Shown here piece by piece: positions 7,616 through 16,434 of a stretch of DNA of 29,886 bases. Origin of the DNA: a virus. The position numbers and the translations under genes are program-made. The stretch's first letter is position 1, and every line of letters starts with the position of its first letter. The stretch covers positions 1 to 29,886 of IMG/VR virus record IMGVR_UViG_3300047562_003189; one strand, given 5' to 3'. Below the pieces are notes generated by a model. The model saw nothing but the letters and a program-made list of their open reading frames with translations. It ran no database searches and had not been told where the DNA came from.

Positions 7616-8470
7616 TTACCCAATCATATCTAGAGGTGGAAGTTCATAAGTGCTAGACATTTTTTCCATCAAAACATCTATTTCTCTTTGTGCGTCATCA
7701 TACATTTGCCTTCCATTTAGTTCTACACCACCAGGGAGTTTTACTCCGGTGAATTTCATCATATTTTGTCCCCATTGTCTCTTTATTAAAGAAGTTAAGT
7801 AAGGTTTTAAGAAGGAATCATTCCAAACCCTAGAATAATCGTTTGGATCCATAGTCGAATAGCAGTCAATAATAAAATACTTATCTTCAGATACAGACCC
7901 CCAATCAATATCCAAATATAATCTATCTTGTCTTTTATTAAACCTGATTTGTTTTTGTGTATTTAAAAGAAAATCTAAATCTTCTAAGTAAGTTTTTACC
8001 ATAGCATAACTTAAAAGTTCAGTTGTTCCCCAATAATAAACATCATTTAAAAATAATTGATATTTTACACTAAACATATTATGAGTAATTGTATTTGAAC
8101 CATCAAAAGTAAAAATCTTATTTACGCCAATAACATTGGGGGGAACTTGGAGATAATTACTATTTTCGTAAAATGTAAAAGTAGTAGCTGTTCCTACAAT
8201 ATTTGCAGTTGCAGATGTACTTGCTATTCCCGCTAAATTTTGCGGAGTAGTTGAATATCCAGCTCTTCCCCTGTCAATATCATCTTTAGTTACTTTATAC
8301 TTATAAAAAGTTGGATAAACTCCATCAAAATGTCTTTCTTGAAAAAACTGAACTGCGTCGTCTACAAGGTCTTCAATCTGCTCATCAGCAACATTAATTT
8401 CTAAAACTGGCGCTCCCAGTTTTCTTTTACAATAATCTATTAGTTCTTGTCTAGTAGATGGTTGCGCCAT
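7616..8470 (-). CDS. gp13: gp13 neck protein
   Basis: This 284-residue protein (T4 gp13 has 309) should form the portal-proximal part of the neck with gp14. The N-terminus MAQPSTRQELIDYCKRKLGAP, followed by LEINVADEQIEDLVDDAVQF and ERHFDGVYPTFYKYKVTKDD, is characteristic of gp13 in marine T4-like phages. The C-terminal part (KPYLTSLIKRQWGQNMMKFTGVKLPGG..., DAQREIDVLMEKM) is helical and consistent with the family. It directly precedes gp14 with a three-base gap, as in T4. A CATAAATA late-promoter motif lies 19 bases upstream of the ATG, so gp13 probably leads the neck-tail-terminase unit. The predicted short leader has only a loose purine-rich ribosome site (AAAGAGTAAG). Nothing is missing or frameshifted. 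Confidence 0.93.
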   Translation of the reverse strand: MAQPSTRQELIDYCKRKLGAPVLEINVADEQIEDLVDDAVQFFQERHFDGVYPTFYKYKVTKDDIDRGRAGYSTTPQNLAGIASTSATANIVGTATTFTFYENSNYLQVPPNVIGVNKIFTFDGSNTITHNMFSVKYQLFLNDVYYWGTTELLSYAMVKTYLEDLDFLLNTQKQIRFNKRQDRLYLDIDWGSVSEDKYFIIDCYSTMDPNDYSRVWNDSFLKPYLTSLIKRQWGQNMMKFTGVKLPGGVELNGRQMYDDAQREIDVLMEKMSSTYELPPLDMIG

Positions 8471-8489
8471 TTATCTTACTCTTTAAAAA

Positions 8490-8497
8490 TATTTATG
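8490..8497 (-). promoter_or_regulatory. T4-type late promoter upstream of gp13
   Basis: The minus strand reads CATAAATA, a full match to NATAAATA. It overlaps the stop codon (8495-8493) of the small gene upstream. With the T4 offset the transcript would start near 8484, leaving a leader of about 14 bases before ATG 8470. This would separate expression of the neck and terminase genes from the baseplate genes. Confidence 0.6.
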
Positions 8498-8672
8498 GTT
8501 TGGACGTTATGAGGCTAGAAACTACTTCCTGGTGCTTTAAATATAACTTAAAGTAACATTTAGCGATTTTTTTCAGGTCTTCAATATTATCAATAGAATC
8601 AATTTCTGAGGCTACTTTAAAATACTCAAAACTTTTACTTAAATTTTCAAGTTCTATTTTATCTGGATCCAT
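8493..8672 (-). CDS. Small conserved-type hypothetical phage protein (59 residues)
   Basis: Function not recognised. The preferred start is ATG 8672-8670, preceded by a strong AAGGAG eight bases upstream (complement near 8681-8686). A TTG one codon earlier is a poorer choice. The protein begins MDPDKIELENLSKSFEYFKV. It is acidic in the first half and basic later (DLKKIAKCYFKLYLKHQE), and looks fully helical with one cysteine. I recall similar short ELENLSK/KIAKxxxKLYL proteins in cyanophages, but cannot check. It overlaps the preceding gene by 14 bases and its stop overlaps the gp13 promoter motif. The good ribosome site and tight packing argue that it is expressed. Confidence 0.7.
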   Translation of the reverse strand: MDPDKIELENLSKSFEYFKVASEIDSIDNIEDLKKIAKCYFKLYLKHQEVVSSLITSKP

Positions 8673-8886
8673 CAACCAAACTCCTTAGTAACATTTTTAT
8701 TTCGTCTAAATCATTTTTTATATTAGTCACATCACTCTCCAAATCTTCTATTTTTTGATTCTCTTTATTCTTTACGTCTCTTCTTGAGACATATTGTTGA
8801 TATTCCGTCATATTTGTGTTGATAATAGCGTTTGTAAAAGGGTCTCTAATAAGATTATTATGACCCTCAACTTTTAAATATTCCAT
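8659..8886 (-). CDS. Small coiled-coil protein (75 residues) in the fibritin (wac) position
   Basis: The N-terminal half (MEYLKVEGHNNLIRDPFTNA then IINTNMTEYQQYVSRR) looks like a short conserved virion or assembly motif of marine T4-like phages. The C-terminal half is a clean heptad coiled coil with hydrophobic residues at 46, 49, 53, 56, 60, 63, 67 and 70 (I, L, V, I, L, I, L, L). It sits between the DUF4815 gene and gp13. In T4 that place, just before gene 13, is held by wac, whose product fibritin is a trimeric coiled coil. At 75 residues it is far shorter than fibritin (487), so any link is positional and structural inference. The start ATG at 8886 is three bases from the upstream stop; no strong ribosome site is seen, so coupling is likely. 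Confidence 0.8.
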   Translation of the reverse strand: MEYLKVEGHNNLIRDPFTNAIINTNMTEYQQYVSRRDVKNKENQKIEDLESDVTNIKNDLDEIKMLLRSLVDGSR

Positions 8887-8889
8887 AAT

Positions 8890-11800
8890 TTATGCAAGTG
8901 CAATTACTCTTAAGTTCCTAACTCTTGGTGGATAAGTTTGATTTGTTGAAGTAAGAACCAACTTAATTCTATAGAACCTGAATGAAGGAATCTGGTCAGC
9001 GGTAAAACTATATTCCCTAAAATCAATATTTGAAGATTCAAATCCAAGTGCTAAAGAAGGTTGAACAAAAACATCAGGTAATCCATCACTATTTGCAAGA
9101 TCTATTACTTGTTGTCTAGAATCAAGATTTCTATATCCAGGGAATGCTGTGAAGATTGGAATGAAGTTTTGAGATTCTCCAATTGCATAAAATGCTCTTA
9201 TATCACAATATTCATTAATATGCGCGTCTAATAATATCTTGATAGAACTTGCTGGATTTTCCAGAGTAATTTCTTTAGTAATATACTGGAATGCCGAAGG
9301 GTCAGTTCCAATAGAATTAACTCTATTGTCTGTAATGTAATTATCGATTACCTTATTTACTCTATTTGAAGTTAGAATTGCACTAACTCTTTGAGTATCA
9401 ATTACCGGACTTACTCTAGGATCTACTGAATTTAAGAAAAGTCTCATATTCATAGATTTATTGTTTTTAATCGAATCAAGTTTAGCCTGCTCGTTTACCT
9501 TAGACGCTATTATTTTTGTATTGGGCAGATAATTAGATTTATTTAAAGTGACTGGTTCAAATCCACTATCAACATATGGAATTTCTTGTCCGCTAATACT
9601 AGAACCAGTAATAGTTCTAATCTCTGCATTGATAGAAGTTCCTTGTACAGTAGTATTCTGTACCATTGGTGTAATAATTTCAAATGGAATATTCTGAGAT
9701 GCTTTTATGTTAAATCCACCCGAAGATTTTGTTGTATTAAAATAAAGTTGACTAAATTCTGCTCCAGTAACTCTATCAGCGCCATCTAAATCCATTTGAA
9801 TTTTAATTGCATAAGAATCAAATGATATTGGATATGAAGAATCTGCATCTCCAAGATAATGAACTTTATTAATTCTTCTTAAAGAAACTCCATTCAATTC
9901 ATATTTGTAAACTGGCGTATTTGTTGGTATAATTCCACTTCTAAGTACAGGAAGGAATCCAAAGAAAGATGGGTCAGCGATTCCAAGAGAAGTAACTCCA
10001 TTCAAAGATCCGCCCGATACAGATGTATATTCAAATAATTCTCTACCTATTAAAGCATATCCAGGATTTGTTTCTCCCACGGGAATATTTTCAAAGGTTT
10101 CAAAATTAGATGAATCTGCAACTAAAATTGACCCAGTATCTTGATATGTATAGGGACTGGTTAATTTAGATGGAGAAATATCAGATTCTACTCCAGAAAT
10201 TTTAACATAATTATCCTCAAAATACATTCCATGATTTTTGTGATTTACAATAATATGAAGACCATCATTATCAATATTAATGTCAGAAATCTGAACATTT
10301 CCGCCAATAGAAGAATTTAATGTAGTGATTATCCCAGAATTATTAATATACTGCACTGTTTTAGCAATTCCCGCTATAGAAAATTCTCCTTGAACATTAT
10401 CCAGAATAAGTTCATTAGTGCTTGCTATGGAAACAAGAGAGAATAAAGCATCTCTTCCAGCAGGATTCGAACCAATGCTTGAAATGCCCAAAATATCTCC
10501 AACTACATAACCATTTCCAGAGTTGGTAATTGTAGCCGCTATTGCTACTCCATTAGAAATTGTAATATCAGCAGTTGCATTTCTACCATTACCAGTAATT
10601 GATTCCAAATTAACCGAATTAAATGTAAGGCTTCCGGAAGAAGGAGTATATCCTATTCCAGAATTAATAACTTGAAGAGTTCCTGTAGCAATTCCGGCAT
10701 TGCCTACATAATTTCCTGTAGCATTTGTTTCTTGCTGAAGAATGGTATTTCCCAATGTTAAACCATTATCAGAAAGAGAAGTTGATAAACCTATTCTAAT
10801 TTTTCTGGAACTTAAGTTGAGAGAATCTGGTAATAATGTTGCAACTTGAGCATTTCCTGGCGATAATTCTGGGCTATAGTATTCAACACTTCCAGAACTT
10901 AAGAAATCTGCACGATAAAGAACGAACTTAAGATCTTCCCACTGACTTGCCTCCCAAGTAGAAGCATTTTGCGATTTGAATAGAGATCCAAGATAAGGTT
11001 GATTTGAAATATAAGATTGGGTAAGTAAATCAACTTCACCAACTCTAGAAATAAAGACGTTATATTTGTTGGAATTTGACCCAACAACAAGTGCATATTC
11101 TTTCCCTCCTTCCAAATAAACTGGAGAGGTAAATTGAATTAAAGTTGCAACACTACCATCATTCGAAGTACTAATATTATCTGGAGTCAATACAACTTCT
11201 GAGAATGGAAGAACTGTTTGTGTTGGATATCCACCCTGCATAGTTCTAATTTGTATTAGAGCAGGAACATTTAAATCATCTTTTGTTTTAAAGAACAACT
11301 CACAACTAGTAAGGAAAATTCCACTTTCTTCTTTGACCAAGAAAGATTGTGCAAGAGGGTCCCACCAAGGACATCCATACCAATTGGTATTTTTCGAAAC
11401 AACTTCACTTTTAACTAACTGAGCACCAGTAGTTCTAGATACATCTTTATTTTCTATCTCCTGTCTTTGCTCAATTACACCATTTCTTGTAGAAATAATA
11501 TTTTCCTGGACTGTCTCAATTGTTCCGCTTGATGTAAATTTCTCTTCAGCAACAGTAGATGCAAGATTTCTATCATTTATTTGATTGTTTATCAACGTAA
11601 AAGTTTTTGATCCATTTTCAAATCTTGGATTGACCGATATATTTGGATTTGGAATATAAAAACTTCCTATTAATGAAGTGTAGACATCGGAAATCAATCT
11701 AACATTAGTGATAGTTGCTATAGCTCCTGTAGTTTTTCCTATGAGGGTCATTCCACTTTGTACCCATCCACTAAATTCGCCTTGATATTGTGGGGAAAGT

Positions 11801-14800
11801 GAGAAAGTATCTACATTTAAAATATCACTCGTTGAAGAATATGTGGAAGGAATATCTTGACTTGTATATGGACTCAACGAATATGTTGATGTTGGAGAAT
11901 CATATGGACCTTCTTTATGATTAGATTGACACACTCTAAATGTAATTTGTGGTTCATTTAAGTCAACACATCTTTCATTAAGACCTGTTTGTTGAATATT
12001 TCCAATAACGGTTTCACCAACCTCAAAAACACCAGAGACCATACTTATTTCCAATAGTTTTGGAACACAATACCTTGTGACATCTATTCCATCAAAAAAT
12101 GCATATACTTGAGTCAACGGTTTAATATTTTGTGAAACAAATTGAATATTTCTAGATCTCAAATATTGAACTAAGTCCCTACTTACAACTTTATCTCCGA
12201 TTGAAGTTGTATCAAATTGTTCAGAAACAAAAGTAGTCGTTCCAGTTCTAGATTTGATACCAGTCTCTTTTATCTCTCTATAAGTATCTTGTGTAACTGT
12301 TGTTGTATATCCCCTATGCCATCCCCAGTATCCATAGTATCCATAGTAGCCATAGTATCCGTAGTATCCATACCACCAATTTCCATAATATCCATAATAT
12401 CCATAATTATAGCTAGTATCGGTTCTGGTATCAACTGTTTCAATAACTTCCTTTCCAGTCCAGTTGGTTTCCCAAGATCCCCAAACTGTTGGAGAATATC
12501 CTGTCTGTGGATCAACGTTAAATTGCTTTTCTGCAAGAGCAAGAACCTGAGAGTAATTTCCCTCATTATTGATAATTTTTGCATCAAGTCTAACAGTATC
12601 AACCCAAGTATCTGTAGACGGTGTTAGTTCAATTTTACCCTGCCAGAAACTAATTACAAATGGAGTTACATTCTCCGTTCTTGTGGCGAACTCTTGTCTT
12701 AACCACTCAACTTCAGAATAATCAAGAGTAATCAAATCTCCTGTTTTTCTTACATTATTTCCTTCTGGAGTAAAGAAATTAAAGTCTCTAACAAAAGATT
12801 CTTGAGTACCTGGAACCAAATCTACTGAAGTGGTATAATGTTTAGGACGAAGTTCTTTATTTTTTGGATCAATACTATTTTCAAAAGGAATTCCAGTTTC
12901 TTGGGAGTTTAAAGTGCTAAAATTATCTACAAAAAATCCAGACTTAAATCTATCCAATCCATCAGAGTCTGATACAAATAGATTTGCTGTACTAGTTTCC
13001 AGCATAGAAAGGGAAGTATAATACTCTAGATTTTTAATTCTATTTTCTAGTTGTTTTATATCAACCATCCTATATCTTTTATGCTCAAGGAATTGAACAG
13101 AAGCTTGAGAAATATCAAATAGATATGGGGGAAGCGTTATGGTAGCAATTTCTAAAGCATCTTCAACTGAAATTGGTTTTTCTGGTCTTTCTGCTGGAAT
13201 ACCATATTTAACTTGGAAAGTACCATCTTTACGTACATAAACTCTATCAATTCTTCCCAAATAATATGAGAATGTAGTTAAGATACTTTCATCAGACGCC
13301 AAAATATTGGTTGCTGAATTTCCAATTTGGTCAAACGTTCTTCCATAAAACTCAAGTGGAGATCTTAAATTCTGTTCTGTAGTGTAAGAAGAAACTCTTG
13401 GTCTTATGTCCAGAATGTCACAATTTCGCGTAGAATTTACTATCTGGATATCTTTTACATAATCAAATCCTAGATAAGACTCTGCAGTTGTAACATCTCC
13501 ATTATCAGATTCTTCATAGTATGCGCTACAGAAATAAACCTTTATTGGTTTTGAAGGCTCTGAAAATTCAGATAAACGACTAATAGAACCATAACCATAG
13601 AAAGAACCCTTCTGTCCATTATCAAACTTGTAGTTTGATGAAATATTTGAACTTGGAGAATCTACAGTTACAATTGTTGCCTGAATATTAGATTCTTCAA
13701 ATAATATAGATTCCCCTTCTTTAAATGTATTTTCATTTAAAGTTATAAACGATATCTGACTGTCAGTTAATTTTTCTGCACATATTCCAATTGCCCCACT
13801 TAATTGTCCAACAAATTGTTCCCCAATAATTAAATCGGAAGTTTTTGTTGTTGGTCCTGTTATTGAAGAAAGAATAAGAGTTGGCGCTGAGGGAATATCG
13901 GTTGCAGTTTTTGACTCATATACTCCATAAACGTTAATAACATCAGGTACATTTAAAGATATAGTTTCGTCTTGAACTCTAGTACCATAAGGATAATTTC
14001 CATAATCTAATCCATCATTTAAAGTAGTTGATCCAATACCAGAAGATTCATATTTTGATTTTTTAACTACTAGTGTAGAAACTCTATTTTTTAACTTAAT
14101 TTTTGATTTTGGTTTTGTCTTTCTAATCGTTGTGACTAATGTTGCCGGACCATTAGATCCCAAATTATAAATTTGCAGAGCAGAAGAACCTAAATCAAAA
14201 GCAAATTTATCTGCCGTTAATACTTCAGTAGTACCATCACTTCTAATTAATGAATATCTTTCTTCGTCGAAAGGTAAGAAAGTCTCATTTTCTCCGGCAA
14301 TAACCTGCCCATCAAGCTGATTACCGGAAATAGTAACATTGTACGTTTTTCTAATTGTTATCCAAGAATCCGAAATATCGATAGACGCTATATTTGGTTT
14401 TGGCAAAATAGTATATAAAGTATCATCAGAAGATCTGGATATTTGTGTGGAAAGAATTTTCAAATCAGAAACTGTAATTGGTGATGTTGGTAAAGCGCCA
14501 TCATTTATTCCAAGTACCGTAGTAACTCCGGATATTGCTACCTCAGTCTTACCTACACTTACTACAGACCCATATACGAAAAGATTACTGTAGTCTGAGC
14601 TATATTTTACAATGTCTCCAACTTTAACTATATTACCGGGAAAGTTTAAGTTGGTACTTGTTATTGTACTAATTCCACCCGAGTCGGCAGTAAATGTAGC
14701 AACACCTACATTGAAAAAGTCAATCTGTTTAGTATCTGCAGTAAAAGTATTTGAAGTTCCAACTATACCATAGACCGATTTAACATCAGAAATGCTATAC

Positions 14801-16428
14801 GAAGTAATAGCTATTCCAATTCTATTACTATCGAGACCATCAAATATAAATGACTCATTTTTTATAAAAGAACCATTTTTTTGATAAACGCTGATTAAAT
14901 TAGTATTAGTTACACTATCCTTTAAAAATGCGGTAGCTCCACTATTTTTCCCCCTAATAAAAGTTCCTCCGGATAGAGTAACTGGTTCATTGAGAGTTAT
15001 TTCTGTCGTAGTTTGAATATCATATAAAGAAATATTCCACTCATTTAGATTTGGATTTGTTGTTTCATAAGATCCAGACTCTAATCTAAAATCGTAAACT
15101 CTTGCCAGACCAATTTCTTTTCCTGCAGCAATTGTTTGGGCACTTCCTACCCTAGAATTTCTCAAACTTAATACATAAGTATTACCAATTCCAATTTGAG
15201 GAGATCCATATACACGATTTAAACTAAAAGTAGACCCTGTATTATAGTTAATGGGAATGTCTTGAAGAGTAGCAGTTGTTCTTGGTTTCTCAGAGTCCAA
15301 AAATATGGGAGAAGTAGTTTCTACCTCATATCCTCGCACAAAAGCCTTTCCGGGAGAAATTTGATATACTGCAAGGTTTTCTGATGGAGTGGACCCACCA
15401 TAAGTAAATTGTCCGGAATTAAATATTCCTTTATTTCCGACACCATCATTTAATGATTCTTTAATCGTTAAATCAAAAGGAGTTACATAATAATCTCCAG
15501 ATTCTGCATAGGTTCTTCTAGCTAATTCATCTTGAATGATATTATATTCTTTATTAACTCTATTGGTCCTGATTACGCCGTCTATAATCGTTGCTAATTC
15601 TATAAAATTATTATCATTAAAATCAGTTAAATCTTTTTTAAAAAGAGATGTTGAAATTTTTAGTCTATCCGCACCAGGTGCAGCATAATTATTAAATCCC
15701 TGAGAGTTATCATTTAAGGACTCATCAATATCAGAATTAATTATTTCTTCATTTACAAACAAACCAACTCTATAATTTGGATTATTGGAATATTGGTCTA
15801 AAATTAAAGTCTCAGTATCTACTTTTATAAAATAACCTCTTATAAAATAAACACCCTCTGAAATTGAAAATGCAGAACCAACAGAGGTTGAATTATTTGC
15901 TATAGTTATACCAAAAGGTGTTCCTGCCGGAATAGTAGTATTTCCTAATAGTCCAGATGTAATTGTAGTGTTTGAGGAGAGACTTTCTCCGTCTAAAAAT
16001 TCAACTGTTGAGTTATTTTGTGTACTGGAACTCAGGTAATTTACATATAAAGTAACATTTTCTCGCTCAGAATCTGTAGAAAGTAAAACACTTTCTACAA
16101 CTGCAGTAATTCCTGATGTTAATCCAGTGATTTTAGTCCCAACTAACTGGTCAACATACGCATCTAAAGGAATCCCAAGATAAGTATTATTTAATTCTAC
16201 CGCATAATAAAATTGATTATAAGATATATTTCCAGGAATAACCTTTGAACCTTCTTTAAAGAAATGCTGTCCAAATTTTTCTACTTGATTTTGTAGAATT
16301 GATTGTAATGTTGTTAATTCTCTGGCCTGAATAGGATATCCTGGTTTAAAAAGAACCTTGTAATAGTCATTATCCGCATCAAAATCGTCAAAATATGGCG
16401 ATACGTTGAGGTTTGTTATCTGAGACAT
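8890..16428 (-). CDS. Giant DUF4815 tail/baseplate structural protein (2512 residues)
   Basis: The N-terminus (SPYFDDFDADNDYYKVLFKP, then PIQARELTTLQSILQNQVEKF) is the hallmark of DUF4815 virion proteins, spanning about the first 600 residues. A conserved central core near residues 1080-1180 reads TLPPYLF, KRYRMVDIKQLENRIKNLEY and SDGLDRFKSGFFVDNF. A Tyr/Gly tract occupies about 1339-1374. Near 1680 a further region begins DPLAQSFLV and continues with IQIRTMQGGYPTQTVLPFSE and PVYLEGGKEYALVV. Gly-Tyr repeats (VINSGIGYTPSSG, ITNSGNGYVVGD) lie near 1920-1980. The last 180 residues are a beta domain ending PPRVRNLRVIALA. It lies between gp8 and the neck genes, where T4 has 9-10-11-12-wac. A baseplate-periphery or tail-fibre role is inferred. 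The start ATG 16428 is six bases from the gp8 stop with a weak ribosome site. Confidence 0.9.
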   Translation of the reverse strand: MSQITNLNVSPYFDDFDADNDYYKVLFKPGYPIQARELTTLQSILQNQVEKFGQHFFKEGSKVIPGNISYNQFYYAVELNNTYLGIPLDAYVDQLVGTKITGLTSGITAVVESVLLSTDSERENVTLYVNYLSSSTQNNSTVEFLDGESLSSNTTITSGLLGNTTIPAGTPFGITIANNSTSVGSAFSISEGVYFIRGYFIKVDTETLILDQYSNNPNYRVGLFVNEEIINSDIDESLNDNSQGFNNYAAPGADRLKISTSLFKKDLTDFNDNNFIELATIIDGVIRTNRVNKEYNIIQDELARRTYAESGDYYVTPFDLTIKESLNDGVGNKGIFNSGQFTYGGSTPSENLAVYQISPGKAFVRGYEVETTSPIFLDSEKPRTTATLQDIPINYNTGSTFSLNRVYGSPQIGIGNTYVLSLRNSRVGSAQTIAAGKEIGLARVYDFRLESGSYETTNPNLNEWNISLYDIQTTTEITLNEPVTLSGGTFIRGKNSGATAFLKDSVTNTNLISVYQKNGSFIKNESFIFDGLDSNRIGIAITSYSISDVKSVYGIVGTSNTFTADTKQIDFFNVGVATFTADSGGISTITSTNLNFPGNIVKVGDIVKYSSDYSNLFVYGSVVSVGKTEVAISGVTTVLGINDGALPTSPITVSDLKILSTQISRSSDDTLYTILPKPNIASIDISDSWITIRKTYNVTISGNQLDGQVIAGENETFLPFDEERYSLIRSDGTTEVLTADKFAFDLGSSALQIYNLGSNGPATLVTTIRKTKPKSKIKLKNRVSTLVVKKSKYESSGIGSTTLNDGLDYGNYPYGTRVQDETISLNVPDVINVYGVYESKTATDIPSAPTLILSSITGPTTKTSDLIIGEQFVGQLSGAIGICAEKLTDSQISFITLNENTFKEGESILFEESNIQATIVTVDSPSSNISSNYKFDNGQKGSFYGYGSISRLSEFSEPSKPIKVYFCSAYYEESDNGDVTTAESYLGFDYVKDIQIVNSTRNCDILDIRPRVSSYTTEQNLRSPLEFYGRTFDQIGNSATNILASDESILTTFSYYLGRIDRVYVRKDGTFQVKYGIPAERPEKPISVEDALEIATITLPPYLFDISQASVQFLEHKRYRMVDIKQLENRIKNLEYYTSLSMLETSTANLFVSDSDGLDRFKSGFFVDNFSTLNSQETGIPFENSIDPKNKELRPKHYTTSVDLVPGTQESFVRDFNFFTPEGNNVRKTGDLITLDYSEVEWLRQEFATRTENVTPFVISFWQGKIELTPSTDTWVDTVRLDAKIINNEGNYSQVLALAEKQFNVDPQTGYSPTVWGSWETNWTGKEVIETVDTRTDTSYNYGYYGYYGNWWYGYYGYYGYYGYYGYWGWHRGYTTTVTQDTYREIKETGIKSRTGTTTFVSEQFDTTSIGDKVVSRDLVQYLRSRNIQFVSQNIKPLTQVYAFFDGIDVTRYCVPKLLEISMVSGVFEVGETVIGNIQQTGLNERCVDLNEPQITFRVCQSNHKEGPYDSPTSTYSLSPYTSQDIPSTYSSTSDILNVDTFSLSPQYQGEFSGWVQSGMTLIGKTTGAIATITNVRLISDVYTSLIGSFYIPNPNISVNPRFENGSKTFTLINNQINDRNLASTVAEEKFTSSGTIETVQENIISTRNGVIEQRQEIENKDVSRTTGAQLVKSEVVSKNTNWYGCPWWDPLAQSFLVKEESGIFLTSCELFFKTKDDLNVPALIQIRTMQGGYPTQTVLPFSEVVLTPDNISTSNDGSVATLIQFTSPVYLEGGKEYALVVGSNSNKYNVFISRVGEVDLLTQSYISNQPYLGSLFKSQNASTWEASQWEDLKFVLYRADFLSSGSVEYYSPELSPGNAQVATLLPDSLNLSSRKIRIGLSTSLSDNGLTLGNTILQQETNATGNYVGNAGIATGTLQVINSGIGYTPSSGSLTFNSVNLESITGNGRNATADITISNGVAIAATITNSGNGYVVGDILGISSIGSNPAGRDALFSLVSIASTNELILDNVQGEFSIAGIAKTVQYINNSGIITTLNSSIGGNVQISDINIDNDGLHIIVNHKNHGMYFEDNYVKISGVESDISPSKLTSPYTYQDTGSILVADSSNFETFENIPVGETNPGYALIGRELFEYTSVSGGSLNGVTSLGIADPSFFGFLPVLRSGIIPTNTPVYKYELNGVSLRRINKVHYLGDADSSYPISFDSYAIKIQMDLDGADRVTGAEFSQLYFNTTKSSGGFNIKASQNIPFEIITPMVQNTTVQGTSINAEIRTITGSSISGQEIPYVDSGFEPVTLNKSNYLPNTKIIASKVNEQAKLDSIKNNKSMNMRLFLNSVDPRVSPVIDTQRVSAILTSNRVNKVIDNYITDNRVNSIGTDPSAFQYITKEITLENPASSIKILLDAHINEYCDIRAFYAIGESQNFIPIFTAFPGYRNLDSRQQVIDLANSDGLPDVFVQPSLALGFESSNIDFREYSFTADQIPSFRFYRIKLVLTSTNQTYPPRVRNLRVIALA
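12305..12412 (-). repeat. Tyr-Tyr-Gly tandem repeat tract in the DUF4815 protein
   Basis: About 35 residues consist almost only of Tyr, Gly and Trp (YNYGYYGYYGNWWYGYYG and then more YYG units ending YWGWHRGY). The DNA is a near-perfect 9-base repeat on the plus strand (ccatagtat or ccataatat variants) from about 12330 to 12405. Small changes between TAT and TAC codons show the repeat has diverged at synonymous sites, so the protein sequence rather than the DNA seems conserved. The tract may form an aromatic, flexible or sticky linker. Repeat-length change by slippage is plausible. Confidence 0.9.
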
Positions 16429-16434
16429 AATTCT

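Noticed and set aside
8673-8675. TTG start for the small gene before gp13
   Set aside because: The next codon is ATG with AAGGAG at good spacing, so ATG 8672 is preferred.
12330-12405. Short tandem DNA repeat that might suggest a CRISPR or iteron array
   Set aside because: The units are 9 bases, contiguous, without spacers, and in frame with YYG codons of the DUF4815 gene.
12217-12627. Long open frames on both strands across the Tyr-Gly tract region
   Set aside because: They arise because the 9-base repeat lacks stop codons in other frames. They lie inside the DUF4815 gene and their products (runs of Ile/Ser/Val or Asp/Ile/Met) look like frame shadows.
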